Assembly: GCA_907165275.2 (NCBI GenBank)
Contig: OU015664.1
Location: 6,348,001-6,412,000, forward strand
DNA from: Zygaena filipendulae
Taxonomy: Eukaryota; Arthropoda; Insecta; Lepidoptera; Zygaenidae
DNA: 64,000 bases
Direction of reading: 5' to 3'
Part shown: piece after piece, positions 1 to 12,061 of the stretch
How positions within the stretch are numbered: the first letter of the stretch is position 1
Layout: every line of letters begins with the position of its first letter
Notes under the pieces: model-generated
Databases searched by the model: none
Seen by the model: only the letters and a program-made list of their open reading frames with translations
What the model was told of the DNA's origin: nothing
Translations under genes and position numbers: made by a program

Positions 1-279
1 GTGTGCTGATGAGCTCTTTGTATGACGCGTGACTTAGGCATCCGATTAAGTATTTTTGAAAATTCAACCCCTAAGAGGATGAAAAGGGGTTGCAAAGTTT
101 GTATGGAACAATTCCGCGGAAACTTCGAAATTATCGCGGGTGAAACCGCGCGGGACAGCTAGTACTTTATAAGTAGGTAGTAGTAAAGTGGGTATTACGA
201 TAAATTAAAGGTAGGTACGTAATTAAATTAGGTAGGTACATTACCCATTTACTAACACGGTCATAGGTATAAACCAGCC

Positions 280-435
280 GTGCCCCGCGGTTTCACCCGC
301 GATAATTTCGGAGTTCCCGCGGGAATTCCGGGATAAAAAGTACCCTATGTCCTTTTCTGTACCCCTGATAACGTGCATGCCAAATTTCATCCAAATCCGT
401 TCAGCAGTTTTTGCGTGATTGAGTAAACGTATGCG
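280..435 (-). repeat. SINE-like interspersed repeat fragment
   Basis: Reverse-orientation copy of the commonest repeat in the window. It shows GCGGTTTCACCCGCGATAAT, then GGAATTCCGGGATAAAAAG, then a tract resembling ATCCAAATCCGTTCAGCAG. A partial plus-strand copy ends near 165. Related copies occur near 6500, 23700, 30620, 39115, 46400, 49910, 50540 and as an array at 59.9-60.4 kb. A (GACA)n run follows at about 620-640. Non-coding; family name not assigned. Confidence 0.7.
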
Positions 436-819
436 AGGATAAGAGCTCGAAAGCGCATTTTCATCCGACTTGCTTCAAATTTACTTATCGTCACTGCTCA
501 GCTCCTATGTGTTTTAGCGTTATGTTATATAGCCTATAACCTGCCCAGGAGTATGGACTACAATCGTACCAAGTTTGGTTAAAATCCCTTCAGTAGTTTT
601 TGACCCATGCGTGCACATACAGACAGACAGACAGACAGACAAAAAATTTACTGTTTGCATTTTTGGCATCAGTATCGATCACCATTCATTCTCCAATATT
701 ACTTAATTTTGAATATATATTCAATGTACAGAATTGACCTCTCTACAGTTAGATGTAAGTGTATTCTTTCCACAGAGATATCTATTAGGTATGACACATA
801 TGACATAACAGTTACTTAT

Positions 820-1400
820 TTATGCCATTCAGCTACCGTCGCGTCTTTACTGTCGGACGTATAGTTGATTTTAAGGTACGAGTAGTACGTAGTATAATTT
901 TATTACTCTGAGGTACGAGTAAACGGCGCGCAAACACGCGAGCCGAGCCTGGCTCCGCTCGCGATTCAGCGCGCCACGAGCTGTTTAAGCAACTACGCTC
1001 GGCGCGGCTCGGCAAAGTTCGCACGATCCATCACTTGTCGGCTTTTTTGACACGGATCAATGGCGCGCGCACCATCTTCGGCTTGTGTTAATATGCACCG
1101 TCTAAACAGATGGTATCTACAGAGCGCGCGACGAAGGAAGACCCATGTGTGCCGCATCTCCAGGGACGACTCGGCTCGCGTAGGATCGTGCCTTTGATTA
1201 TATGGGACTATTTAATCAAAGGATCGTGCTACCCCGCGTCGTTTAAACGAGAATGCTTGCGTCCGAATTAAGCCGAGCTGCGCCTACACGGATGGTTCAG
1301 CGCGGTGCGACTCGTGTTACAGTGGGCCGTTCAACCGCACCTTACGCGCCTATTTTAAATGGTAGCAAAAATGGTGTTCCTATTCTTTTATAGTTTGCAG
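820..1400. other. GC-richer intronic/upstream stretch, no gene seen
   Basis: Lies 5' of the first visible LRRC58 exon and is probably intron. It is richer in CG dinucleotides than its surroundings. It holds the repeated word GGTACGAGTA (about 875 and 911) and a small hairpin (CCTTTGATTA ... TAATCAAAGG) near 1190-1222. No coding exon with good splice sites was found here, so the N-terminal exon of LRRC58 should lie before base 1. Confidence 0.5.
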
Positions 1401-3387
1401 ATACTATCGGTGGGAGGCAATCAAATAACGGAGGTGCCAGAGTCAGTCGGCCGTTTGATTGGCTTGCAAGCTCTAGTGTTAAGCGATAACCTCATAGAAC
1501 AGCTCCCAGCTAGCATAGCCGACTTGAAGCAACTGCGCTCGTTGCTGCTGCATAGGAATCGGCTGCGGACACTGCCAACACAGATCATCAAACTGAAATA
1601 CCTAACAGAGGTAGGTTCAGATCATAGAGTAATTTATAAATGGTTCAGATTCTACACGGTGAAATTTACTATGGACGCATTTTACTAACAATAAGTACCT
1701 ATTAACAATTTTGCTATGGCAATGCCTGTCATTTCCATAGTAATATAATATTCTCAATAGTGCATTAAAGACGGGCTCTAAAATGCTTCCATAGTTTTCA
1801 ATACGAGAATTTCACCGTGTAGGTAGGTCCTGCACACACCTGCAAGCACGTCGTTTCTGGATTGAGAATAGCCAAACAATTACATTGTTTGGTCCGTTTT
1901 GGTAATTGGTTTTCGTAATTACTAAAAATAAACGACCTTTACACTTAGGTATACTTATAGATAGCAGTGCCGCGGCTGTGTGTGAAACCAATTAAAGGGC
2001 CTCTTTACTTTAGTCCCTACTTTTGATTGAACAACTCTGATAGTAATATCGTAATTTTATTGGCTTCAGCTAAGTCTCCGCGACAACCCGCTCGTGGTGC
2101 GTTTCGTTCGAGACATGACGCTGCAGCCGCCGTCGCTGATGGAGCTGGCCGGGCGGACCATCAAGCTTCACAGCATCCCAGTGGGAAGCGCAGACGTGCC
2201 CGCCACGCTCTACCGGTACCTGCACGCCGCTCAGTGCTGTGTCAACCCTAAATGCAAAGGTCAGTATGCATACTCTACTGGCGATTTAAAAGGGTCGTTT
2301 TCTGCCATGCGGCTACTCACTTACCTACATAACTACCCTATTTACACTAGAAACTAGGTTCTTTTTAGGGTTTTGCACCTAAAAAGTAAAAAAGAACTTT
2401 GATGATAGTTACTTGACAATAAACTGAACTAAAAGGTCAAACTAACTACATACCTACTAAGGGCAAAAAGCGCCTTTAAAGAAACACTTCGTTGCCCGGT
2501 CAACACCCTTTTTCTCAGGAACGCATGGATGTGTTAAATTGAAATGAATAAGTACCTAACTCAGATTTCCGTTGAAATCCCTTGAAGCTGTGAAAAAATG
2601 AAACTTATAACTCACAGCATTGAAATAGTAGTTTATGCAACTGTCATATAATGAAATATAATATAATGAATTTTAATACCCGTGTTATATGCAGTTGCAT
2701 ACACTACTTTATCTTCACTAATGCAATTAATCAAACAAGAGTAAAAGCATTAAATTAAATTCACGCGTACGTGTATTGTCACAGTGATTTTGCCGCCATT
2801 AAAATCTAACCAATGAGAGCGCAGCTGCGCGCATCAATAAAACGCGACCAACCTGATTGGCCCTAAAATCAAGTTGGTCGCGTTTTATTGATGTTATAAT
2901 GAGATTTTACGATATCGATGTGGATATTATACCATCATGTGAAATTGCTTAAATTGAGTGTTTTGTTGTCTGCGCTATAACAGTAGTAATTATAAGTCAA
3001 GTATTGGAAACATAAGTAGAATGTTACAACATTAGTGTAGATAAAGATTTTTAAACTACTTGCAAATATTCAGTAAATAGCTGTTGGTTGTTATCCCGGT
3101 TCCACTCACGTGAATTTTGCAACACCTTCGTGGATCTTTTTTTGATCAGAACAATGGTCATACGTAGGTACATTGTGTTTTGATGTTTATAATAACTTTT
3201 TTCTATTTCAGGCGTGTTCTTCGACAACCGCGTGGAGCACATCAAATTTGTTGACTTTTGTGGGAAGTACCGTATACCATTATTGCAATACCTGTGCAGT
3301 TCAAAGTGCATCACAGGCAGCTGGGAGAGCCGCGAGGTAGACAGCAACCCGCATCCGCACATGATGCGCAAGGTCCTTTTGGGTTAA
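1401..3387 (+). CDS. LRRC58: Leucine-rich repeat-containing protein 58 homologue, 3' part
   Basis: Three in-phase exons: 1401-1610, 2070-2259 and 3212-3387, with AG acceptors and GT donors. They give 191 residues and a stop. Exon 1 encodes three leucine-rich repeats (ILSVGGNQITEVPESVGRL, then LQALVLSDNLIEQLP, then LRSLLLHRNRLRTLP). Exon 2 begins LSLRDNPLVVRFVRDMTLQP and ends in a Cys cluster (CCVNPKCKG). Exon 3 has IKFVDFCGKYRIPLLQYLC and ends in MRKVLLG. The order of LRRs, NPLVVRFVRD, paired-Cys module and KVLLG C-terminus is that of LRRC58. The N-terminal exon is not in the window. LRRC58 is a cytosolic LRR protein whose role I do not infer from sequence. Introns 1 and 2 are 459 and 952 bp; intron 2 carries a 21-bp inverted repeat. 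Confidence 0.93.
2832..2893. repeat. Perfect 21-bp inverted repeat (hairpin) in an LRRC58 intron
   Basis: Arms 2832-2852 and 2873-2893 are exact reverse complements (CATCAATAAAACGCGACCAA...) around a 20-bp loop. It looks like the core of a small palindromic MITE or a strong hairpin. Nothing around it is coding. Confidence 0.8.
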
Positions 3388-3793
3388 CTGTTTAATTATA
3401 TGGATAAAATAATAACGGTTGGACATTATCACACAACGCCACTTGCCCCCCTAGCCAAATTGATAATAATCTACAATCATTGATACATAGAAAACTAACG
3501 ACCCTCGTTATGCCACGTGGTCATGCTAAACTGGACTTTAGATTTGACGATTTTACGTAAACAAAAAACACGTGGCATTACGATTCGTTTCTCAGTTTTC
3601 TATGCATTGACGATTGCAAATCATCAACTAACAGTACTGTTAGGTAGAGTTTATGATCCCGAGCTATTGGAAAATTTTGACATAATATTAATATGTGTTC
3701 CCCATAATTACGTGCCTAGGGCGCCGGAGACGGCCGGGGTTTTTGTGGTTGCCGCACGCGCGCGCCAATCTGCAGAAGCGCGCTTCCCTCATT

Positions 3794-4107
3794 GGCTACT
3801 TGACAATTTTTTTTTTAGTCCGTCGTGTAGATTAGAAAAAAATATTGGACACGTATTTTTTTCTTTTTTACGTAATCAAAAAATAACGGCGATGCATTGA
3901 GTTAAAAGAGTTTCGCGTGACGTCACAACCGGGTGCAGTTTATATGGGACTTATACTGAATAATATTGACGTCACAAGTCCCCCACCCTAAACTTTAATG
4001 CGCTTTAGCTATGTTTATTTTCCTTAATTTCAAAAAGCATAAAATACGTGTCTATTATTTTTTAATTTCTAACTAACGAACTAATTAGAATTTTGATTTT
4101 CATACCC
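3794..4107. mobile_element. CRE-carrying MITE, copy A
   Basis: About 314 bp with inverted termini: TTAGTCCGTC at 3815 and the degenerate complement ending near 4084, outside them a GGCT...TTGACAA / ...CCC end. It contains two TGACGTCA palindromes near 3918 and 3967. Same family as 31821, 33456, 39948, 46890/47056 and 53931. This copy is diverged (ACGAACTAA in place of ACGGACTAA). Confidence 0.8.
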
Positions 4108-6490
4108 TAGAGAATACCCACTTTTGAGTGAGCTCACAAGGGTTGCATAATTATGTATGTATGTAAGCACGGAGCAATTAAATTAACTAGAAAGGACATG
4201 ACTGTAGGCATGGCACGGCGCCACCCTTGCAAAGGGAGTTAGAGCAAATGCTCTAACTTGCCCAAATCTTCTTTTGCCGCCATCTCAAATATATTTAAAT
4301 ACCACAATATTCCCAAAACTGTGAATTTTGAAAACAGTGACTAGTAATAATATAACTATAAAACGTTTAATACATTTATTTACGTTAATGAATGTTTTAG
4401 TGCGTGCATGATGAATAGTTTTGTGTGCGAAAATCACCCGGCGACACTGGTTTCATCTATTTTCATACTAAACTAAGTGATGTCCTTTCTATCTGTTATT
4501 TTCTGTTCTGTGGGTTTAAGTAACGTTACTTAAACCCATACGTATAGGCGGTATAATAAATAATTGTCTGTTTAATGTCGTCCTATATCTAACTGTAACC
4601 GCAATCGCATCAGGATATAGAACTGTAATGATTGTAGTTTTTTGATTATTGAATAAATAAAATAAAAATAAATTTTTTATTATTTATTCCCAAATAGAAT
4701 CGAACAGAATAGAAATAAAGAAAAACTTGTAGTAGTATAGGAGCGAGACCATTGATATATATTTTTTTTAAATACATAGTTACTTAATATGACACATACT
4801 AAGCACTCCGATACAGGGTGAACAAAAGTTCATCGTTATATTATAACCCTCGGCACCTCTACCGTCAAGCAGTCAGGTCCGTTAATCTGTAGACCAACAG
4901 TGCTGAACATGACATTTATTGGTGGAAAAGTTTATCGTACCGATAATCCGATTTATCGGTATCTAGGTACTTGCAAAATGGATAACAATTCTTTCCAACT
5001 ACCTATTTTGATAGATCAGCTATCTACCTAACATAATTTCCATCAATCACCAGACCAGACAGCAGAAGACGAATGTTAAATTGTCTCTATCCGATTTATG
5101 TAAATTGTAAACCATTTAAAACAGAATCCCTTACAAAAAATCTAATATAAGCCATACACTAGATATCTATATTATGATAAGATTCGATAAGCGTATTGTA
5201 GCGTTTATGGGACCCGGGTTAGAAATATAGAATTTCTTTCCGATTTTACATTGGTCGCCTGCTCTGTTTATGAATAACACAAGTCTTTTTAGTGCCTACA
5301 ATGATGACAAATTTTGAAATCCCCTTTTATAACGCAGGTACCTACACGTCTACTATTTCCGAAAAACTCATTATTTTAGCATTAAACTAAGTTTTAACGG
5401 AAAATTATTGCATTTTATTTTATCAACTTTGAGTTGTGCACGAAAACACTCGTGTCATGGCGTCCGCTTGTAACGTCACATCTAAGTTCACATAGCTTGT
5501 CTTAAAAATGAATACCAAAGGTGGTCAACGGTCAACAAGTGGTCTGCGGTCTCTATCTGCAAAGTGCAAAAACACCTCAATGGCATATCTAATAAATTGT
5601 CTGTTTATGTTCCTTACAAGAATAAAGTGAGAATTAAGCGGTTAAAGCTCGAAAAATAATACAAAACTACGATATTATGTTTTTTTTTCACTTGAACGTC
5701 CTTATCAACATAATATTATGCTACAGTTTTAATGCAAATGCAAATAAGACTCAAACTACGTATATGTTGCTATTATTGACTTTTTATTTCGTCTGAGCTA
5801 TTATTTAGATTGAATTTATTTGGAACATTTCTGACTTCACATGGAACGGGAGACAACTAGCGACATCTTTTAGCTTTGTCCGGCCATGCATGGGCATGTG
5901 CCGATCGTAAGCTTTTTTTAACAACAAGCAGAATGTACAACTTATTTTGAGTTTTTATGTTAGAAAAAATCAGATTTAGGTTTAATTTAAGGAATTATAA
6001 TATAATAGATAATTTATCATTGGAGACACATTTTAATTTAAAAAACATAAAATTTCATTTGTTTGTTATTACATTTTATTGTAATGGCCACACCGGAAAT
6101 CAATCGTCAGTTTGATTTCAATTTCAATCCAATCGACAACTCGATTTGCTCAAGAGTATCAATACATATATTCCAGATTGGAATTGAAACTGTTATTGTG
6201 AGATTGGGATAGAATTTAAGAGTAGGCCTCTAGATATCAATAAAATGTAAAGTACCTATAAGAGCTATGCAATTTAAACTTTCTGCCATCGACAGGTCGA
6301 GAATTTTGTAAATAAAATCTCTGGTAAATAAATAAATAAAGCCAAACCTAACTAATAAGGGTTCAAAAAACCGACGTAGCACTTCGAGAAAAGGTAGGGT
6401 ATTCCCCTTGCGTTTCGCTTGGCTCGTCTTGGCTGGGAGCCTTGGCTGCCGTGCCCCCAGATAATTTTAACCACTACCCTACGCCTTTTT
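4108..6490. other. Intergenic AT-rich DNA, likely LRRC58 3' UTR followed by spacer
   Basis: No coding region recognised. AATAAA-type signals cluster near 4655-4680 and could end the LRRC58 transcript. A 28-bp palindrome is annotated separately. At 6380-6490 an unassigned, GC-richer segment begins AGGTAGGGTATTCCCCTTGC and ends with ACTACCCTACGCC. Its ends are partly complementary; it may be a decayed repeat. Confidence 0.5.
4511..4538. repeat. Perfect 28-bp palindrome
   Basis: The half-site TGGGTTTAAGTAAC is followed immediately by its exact reverse complement, with no loop. Possibly a MITE remnant joined tip to tip. Confidence 0.8.
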
Positions 6491-6499
6491 TAGTATTAA

Positions 6500-6775
6500 C
6501 TAGCTGACCCAAGCGGTTTCACTCGCGATAATTTCAGATTTTCAAAATTGGTTCAAGAGATTACCCCCTACAACCTCACAATCTTCGGAGTTCCTGCGGG
6601 AATTCCGGGATAAACAGTACCTTATGTTACTCAGGATCACTGTAGCTTCCTATAAGTGAACGAATTTTCAAAATCGGTTCAGTAGATCCAGATATTACCC
6701 CCTACAACGTCACAAACTCACAATTCACAAACTTTTGCTCTTTATAATATTAGTATAGAACCTGCATGAATTTCA
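6500..6775 (+). repeat. SINE-like repeat
   Basis: Begins TAGCTGACCCAAGCGGTTTC, contains GGAATTCCGGGATAAACAG, a segment close to ATAAGTGAACGAATTTTCAA, and ends near ATAATATTAGTATAGA. Same family as the four-unit array in the protease intron at 59.9-60.4 kb. Confidence 0.7.
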
Positions 6776-7328
6776 TATTCAACTTTTAATTTGGTGAAAC
6801 GCCTGAAACGGAACAGACGACATACACGGCTAATATTTTTTAGTAGTTTTTTAAGGTTCGTTTATATCTATGGACATTGAGCGTGCCACATTCCGTGGCA
6901 GAGCCCGACAGACACCATTTATGTTCAAAGACCTCTGCACGGTTCCAATGCTCTACTATTCAAAGAGTACTTATATGTGGTGGTCATATTTTATTATATT
7001 AGTATATTAAGAACGAGTTATTTAAATAGACCTCATATTGAAATTGAAATGTTCATAAAAAAGATTTCACTCCTTCCTGGAAAATAATGAATATACCACT
7101 AGCCTCAACGTTTACAAGGCTAACATAATCCCTACTAATATTATAAATGCGTATATTATTACAGCCTACTCACTAAGCCCACTACTAAAAGATACCTTGA
7201 CAGTTCTTCTTGACAGCCTTCTTCTTAGTCTTTACTCTTGACAGAGTGGTCGTGGTCATCAGTTCCGGCCACTAAACAGTCTAAAATTCTAAATCTACTA
7301 TCTTTAAACGAGCAATTCTTGTATATGT

Positions 7329-7329
7329 C

Positions 7330-7354
<25 letters not shown>
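7329..7354. repeat. (AT)n microsatellite
   Basis: Uninterrupted AT dinucleotide run. It is followed by a diverged repeat (about 7370-7520) whose central part, GGGGCGATTAATCGATCTAG to TGAAAAATGAGTGTTTG, recurs at about 9536-9620, so the two sites carry the same dispersed element. Confidence 0.85.
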
Positions 7355-7362
<8 letters not shown>

Positions 7363-7742
7363 ATCCTGCCTGAAAATACGGAAAAAACGACGGCTCCGAT
7401 TTTCATGAAATTTGGTATGCAGGGGGTTTCAGGGGCGATTAATCGATCTAGCTAGTTTTCATTTTTAGAAAACGTCGTTTTTTCCGGCAATGAAAAATGA
7501 GTGTTTGTTTTCTACATAAGAACTTAGCACCTAATGACGTAATCTGATGACTAATCTCTGATACGGTCATTCTCCTTTTAACGGTAATGTATAAAGTAGA
7601 AACCTTAGAATGCTCTATTCAAATAATTTATACCTCTTTTTTGCGTCTTTAAAATAATTGAAAAAAAAAAAAAAACCATGCAGGTTCCCCATTGTTGGGA
7701 TGAAAAAGTCTAAAGTTACATACATAATTATACATTTATACA

Positions 7743-8717
7743 TCATTCCATATCTTTTAAAAATTTCTTCCTTTCTTCTTTGCCTCTAAGTATGGCTGTT
7801 TTGAACAACTTACAATAAAGTTCTATTGCCACTGGTGTATCATCATTCCCTGGTACAGGGTATGTAATCAAATTTGGATTGCAATTAGTGTCGACAATAC
7901 CAATAGTTGGTATTAACATTTTTGCACTGTCTCTAACAGCAGTGTGCTGGTTTAATATATTATTCTGCGTATTTAAAAAAATACAAAGGTCAGGTAATCT
8001 TGTCACAGCACCAAACTGATGATTTGCATTTGTAAATATACCTCCACGCCAGTATCTCGTGTGAGCATACTCACCACATTCCAGAGCAGTCTTCTCAACT
8101 AAATGTGCATTCAGTGCATTTCTATTAAAAAAACATATTATACCCCCTCTATATGCAATGTGAGCAGTAAAATTTAGAGCTCTTCGTAAATGTTCTGCTG
8201 TAGTATCCAAATCAAATATTAAGTGGCCTAATCTTGACCCATAAATATATGGCCTCATAAAATCATTTAGTGATCCCTCTTTGTGTCCAAAATGTACTCG
8301 GGCATCAAACAAGTCTTTCACAGTAAATAAATTGTGTACATGGAAATAGTCTGGATAGTGAAGAGGATTTTTCTTCTCTGGCGAAGAATCTGTAATAAAA
8401 TAGCAGTGTTGTGTGAATTAATAATACTTAAGGATAATTGCAAAAAAAATTAAGTGAAACAACTCAAGGAATACAGAATCAAACACAAATCACAACAGCT
8501 GCTTAAGTTTATGGAGGAATAATAGTAAACTAGTAAACTACCTTCAAGAGTTTCGGCCAGCTGGGGCTTTACATCGGCAGAAAAGCTTCGCTGGAATGGC
8601 AAGTAGTTTTTGAGGTTATAACCTGCTGAAAATAAAGAGACTAATAAATTATTAAAGAATAATGTTACAATCAACCAACGTACTTCTCGGAGATATACCT
8701 TGCAAATATCGATTCAT
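7743..8717 (-). CDS. mRpS2: Mitochondrial small-subunit ribosomal protein uS2m (mRpS2)
   Basis: Exons read right to left: 8717-8699, 8625-8542 and 8389-7743, phases 1 and 1, giving 249 residues (an acceptor 3 bp further in is equally possible for exon 2). The N-terminus, [20 protein letters not shown], is basic and aromatic with no acidic residue and could serve as a mitochondrial presequence. The body matches ribosomal protein S2: [20 protein letters not shown], then [33 protein letters not shown] and [20 protein letters not shown] followed by PGNDD. The IVDTN.NP and PGNDD segments are diagnostic of the S2 fold and the length suits a metazoan uS2m. It should act in the small subunit of the mitochondrial ribosome. 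Start chosen as the only ATG giving a short first exon with a good donor (CAAG/GTATAT). Confidence 0.95.
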
Positions 8718-8886
8718 TTTAAAGGTAAACATAGATAAAACATTAGTTTTAGCACTTATAAAAAAAATTGGTAGGTACTCAAAGGAATTTGAGGTAATAT
8801 TTGACGTTATTACATAAACTTTGGAGATTATTTTTGGCTCTTTTCCTTTTAAAGTTTTCAAATCAAAGAGTGTTTACCCTGCAAGA

Positions 8887-8920
8887 TATGATGAGAGAAG
8901 GTAATCACAGTCGGTATGAT
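8887..8920. repeat. 22-bp micro-insertion (alpha word) between TATGAT repeats
   Basis: Insert 8893-8914 (GAGAGAAGGTAATCACAGTC...) is flanked by TATGAT at 8887-8892 and 8915-8920. It shares GAGAGAAGGTAATCAC with the end of the THAP element at 11937. About 170 bp upstream of the mRpS2 start codon. Confidence 0.6.
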
Positions 8921-9029
8921 CGCTATGAAAGTATCAAAAATGATTGATTGATTTGAATTTGAAGTTGAACTTTTAAAATTGTTTTAAAAAGTACCAGACA
9001 GTAGACTAGTGGTTGGCGAAAATAGATAC

Positions 9030-9285
9030 CTATCTCGACAACTATCGATAGTTATCAAGTCCGACTCGGCCATGAGACGATTGGTGTTTCTCGACTGTAG
9101 AGAGTTACGACGTTACGGTAGTATCTCTAAGTAGTTTGTGGTTACGACTAGAGCGATTACCAGATTATCTCGACGGTAACTATCGGTGGTTTCGAGAGTT
9201 ATCAAGTCAGACTCGATAATAGTATCGAATGAGGCGATAAGCGATTGATGTATCTCGACTTGTTTATAGCGAGTTATGTCCGGTT
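9030..9285. repeat. Degenerate tandem duplication (about 120-bp unit)
   Basis: Two related units share ATCTCGACAACTATCGATAG / TAACTATCGGTGG, AGTTATCAAGTC.GACTCG and a later TCTCGACT...GAGTTA tract. Non-coding. A micro-insertion sits between the units at 9112-9146. Confidence 0.55.
9112..9146. repeat. 23-bp micro-insertion (beta word) between GTTACG repeats
   Basis: GTTACG at 9112-9117 and 9141-9146 brackets 9118-9140, which is the reverse complement of CACAAACTACTTAGAGATAC. The same word is at 12026, 27244 and 28893. Confidence 0.6.
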
Positions 9286-9299
9286 TACACATCCATGAG

Positions 9300-10240
9300 T
9301 AAGTTCAGCTGTCCATCCTACTTTGTTTGAAGAGCTTAAAAGCCTTATGGTATTTAATAAAACTCACCAATATTATCGATACATATTCTTTTCTATATTT
9401 TCACATTGTCAAAATCATATTAGGTATACCTTCAAAGAATCTGTAACATTTCTTTCATTCTTGTATATCTTGTGTATCTATAATCTGAATCTCGGAAACA
9501 GCTCCAACAATTTTCATTAAATTTGAGCAGAGTTTCCGGGGCGATTAATCGATCTAGCTAGGTTTCATTTTTAGAAAATGTCGTTTTATCCGTTTAGGCA
9601 ATGAAAAATGAGTGTTTGTGGAAGAACAGATGGCGCTATACACAATGAGCGAACATCGGTGACCTAGATATTATTTACTTAATCGAAAAGTAGACAGCAA
9701 CATCCAAACGGTGAGCATCCTTAGTTAAGTTCATGGACCAATTAATTGGTCCATGGTTAAGTTCAATACATTTCTTCATCCTACATACTTGTCGGCCGCC
9801 ATCCACACGATAGTAATAAGTGGGCGGGGAGCGGGATACGAAGCGGGCGGGTACGCGCTACTGTCCTGTCCAAAAAATAGAACTGGTTTCTATCCTCCGG
9901 CGAGTTGCTACTTTCACTTGCCGGTCACATGTGGTTTTTTTTCTTATGGAAGTGTAAGTAAACCGGCCATTGAGAAATCAACTCGAGTTAGGGAGAATCC
10001 GAGTTAGTAAATCGAGTTGACACATCTCTAAATTAGGTCTATATCTCAGAGTTCTCAGACCAAAAAACAAAGATCAAGATCATTATTCACCATAAAAGTT
10101 GAAGTCGTCTTAGTACCTATGTTTTTCTATTTTATTTTATTTTTATTATTACACAAATGATAGTTGCTATTGAGAAACTTACTGTTTATAAAAATAAAAT
10201 AGATGACATGTTAAATAAAATAAATATATGAGATAATAAT
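9300..10240. other. Intergenic spacer, no gene seen
   Basis: Includes the second copy of the GGGGCGATTAATCGATCTAG repeat (about 9536-9620). Open frames here are short, lack splice logic and have no recognisable domain. Confidence 0.5.
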
Positions 10241-10249
10241 TGCAATACT

Positions 10250-11751
10250 TTATTCCTCTTTCATTATGTCTTCCAAAAGTTTTTGCCTCTCAGCTGCTCT
10301 TCTCATCTTCATAGTTACTAATGATTCATAATCCCTGTCAGATACTAGTGACGATCCTTGGACTATTTTGTTATTAGTTAACACAGGTCTTTCATTTATC
10401 CATTTTAATGAGAGTGGATTAGCTGGCAAACCTAAAAAACATGGACATTATTAATGATCTTTGAATAATTTAATAATTAATAATAAATATTAATGTATCA
10501 TTTATTTCCCTCTTCTCCAATTGAAAACCACTTAGCTAATGCTGAGTTGGTGACCCTTTCAGCAGAGCATGCAAGAGATATTATGTCTTCAAATTTAGAT
10601 TAGGCACTGTTTATATTTGTTTCCTTTTCTTGTGTGTTGTGCTGAAATAAATGATGTATTTTCTTTCTTTCTTTAATACAAGTATGTCACAAGATATACC
10701 AACAACTTGGTCAAGGTGGGGGTCTATGTCCATTAGTGGACATCTTCCTGCATATGGCAGTGATCATTCATAGTTTGAAAATTAAAGTAGGAACATCACA
10801 AACAATACACACACAGAATACAATACAATACATACCTTTTTCAATTTCAACAGCCATTTCTGAAGCTTCTTTTGTAGAGAATTCTACTAAAGCACTACCT
10901 TTCCGTTTAGGAGACATGATAAGGGCAATTATTTCACCATATTTCTTCAGAATCTTTTTTAAAGTTGCTTCATCATATCCTCCATTGGTTGGATCATCTT
11001 TGTCAGCAGACCATTTGATTTTTATCCTGTTGAGACTTGAGTCCCAAACCGGCTCAGTTAGTATTCTCATTGTCCTTTTTACTTCTTCATTAACTCTCTG
11101 TTGTTCTTCTTGCAAAAGCCGGCTGCCTTCTTTTTGCAACCTTTCAATTTCTGCAGCAAGCTTCTGTTCGTCTGTAAGGTTGGCACCTTTCTCAGCGTTC
11201 GCCTCACGTTCACGTTTCTCTAAATCCTCTTTAAGTTTTTGCCTTTTACTGTCTAATTTTTTGTGCCGTAACTTTGCAGCAGCTTTAGCCCTAAGTACTT
11301 TGTCATAAGCAGCTCTAGCTGATACATCTGTTAAAATCTCTAGAGCCCGAGCCAGTTCATGGAAAACTTCACCTGCTTTAGGGTCATCTGGGTTCTTATC
11401 AGGATGGCATTGTAGTGCTTTCTTTCTATAAGCTCTCTTGATCTGCAATTGGTATTTACAATGTTATCATTATTAATAGGTAGGTACTAAAAATAATTAC
11501 GAAACCCTATATTTCTTTAATATTATCTGGTAGGTATATTATAGACTTATTAAGTGTACATAATCTACAACTAGTAGGTATTTCAGCTGATTAGTAGGTG
11601 CCTACTTAAAGCAAACACGAAAACTTGAAAGTGTTGAACTTGAAAATAGTTTGTTTCGATAATGTGTTAGACATACCTCTGATTCTGAAGCATCTATTTG
11701 TAAATCAAGTATTGCGTAAAGATCCACATCTTCTACTTTTATCGTAGCCAT
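10250..11751 (-). CDS. DNAJC17: DnaJ homologue subfamily C member 17 (J domain plus RRM)
   Basis: Exons 11751-11677, 11442-10836 and 10431-10250; phases 0 and 1; 287 residues. Exon 1 starts [20 protein letters not shown]. The J domain continues in exon 2 with [18 protein letters not shown], the HPD triad at residues 38-40, so an Hsp70-stimulating J domain is expected. A charged coiled coil follows ([20 protein letters not shown] ... [20 protein letters not shown]), then an RRM-like domain ([11 protein letters not shown] ... [20 protein letters not shown]). The tail is [17 protein letters not shown] domain, coiled coil and RRM in about 290-300 residues is the DNAJC17 layout; that family is a nuclear, splicing-linked co-chaperone (known for the family, not shown here). 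The large intron 2 (404 bp) is AT-rich. A micro-insertion lies about 150-190 bp upstream of the ATG. Confidence 0.95.
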
Positions 11752-11902
11752 TGCTTCGAAATTCCAATATCTATACCAAAGATCATATATTCACTACGAC
11801 CACGGACTTCGATCCACAAATTAGCAAATACGGTAGGTAGATAGCTCAACAATAATCCACACTTGATCCACAATCCACATTCCACACAATGAAGCAGCAG
11901 TC

Positions 11903-11938
11903 AAAGACACAAATTAACTAGACTTATGTCTAAAGACA
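11903..11938. repeat. 22-bp micro-insertion (gamma word) between AAAGACA repeats
   Basis: AAAGACA at 11903-11909 and 11932-11938 brackets CAAATTAACTAGACTTATGT... (11910-11931). Same word as at 26298 and, truncated, at 14686. It lies in the 5' flank of DNAJC17 and abuts the THAP element. Confidence 0.65.
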
Positions 11939-12016
11939 GAGAGAAGGTAATCACTACCAGAGAGAAGGTAATCACTACGTTTTAAGAGACGGGACTTCCT
12001 TACTTGGTTTTGGAAT

Positions 12017-12061
12017 CCATTTAGCCATAAACTACTTAGAGATACTACCGTACCATTTAGC
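12017..12061. repeat. 27-bp micro-insertion (beta word) with 9-bp CCATTTAGC duplication
   Basis: Insert 12026-12052 carries ACTACTTAGAGATACTACCG. CCATTTAGC occurs at 12017-12025 and 12053-12061. The other arm of the same element (14494-14502) and the third copy (21018-21026) have a single uninterrupted site, so this is a true insertion or excision scar. Confidence 0.85.

Noticed and set aside
607..864. 85-codon frame starting in a (GACA)n run
   Set aside because: Simple repeat plus SINE sequence; no domain.
3517..3900. 127-codon plus-strand frame
   Set aside because: Runs from intergenic DNA into MITE copy A; no domain, no splice signals.
10736..11308. 190-codon plus-strand open frame, Ser/Leu-rich
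   Set aside because: Exact antisense of the DNAJC17 coiled-coil exon; no splice support, and the minus strand has clear domains.
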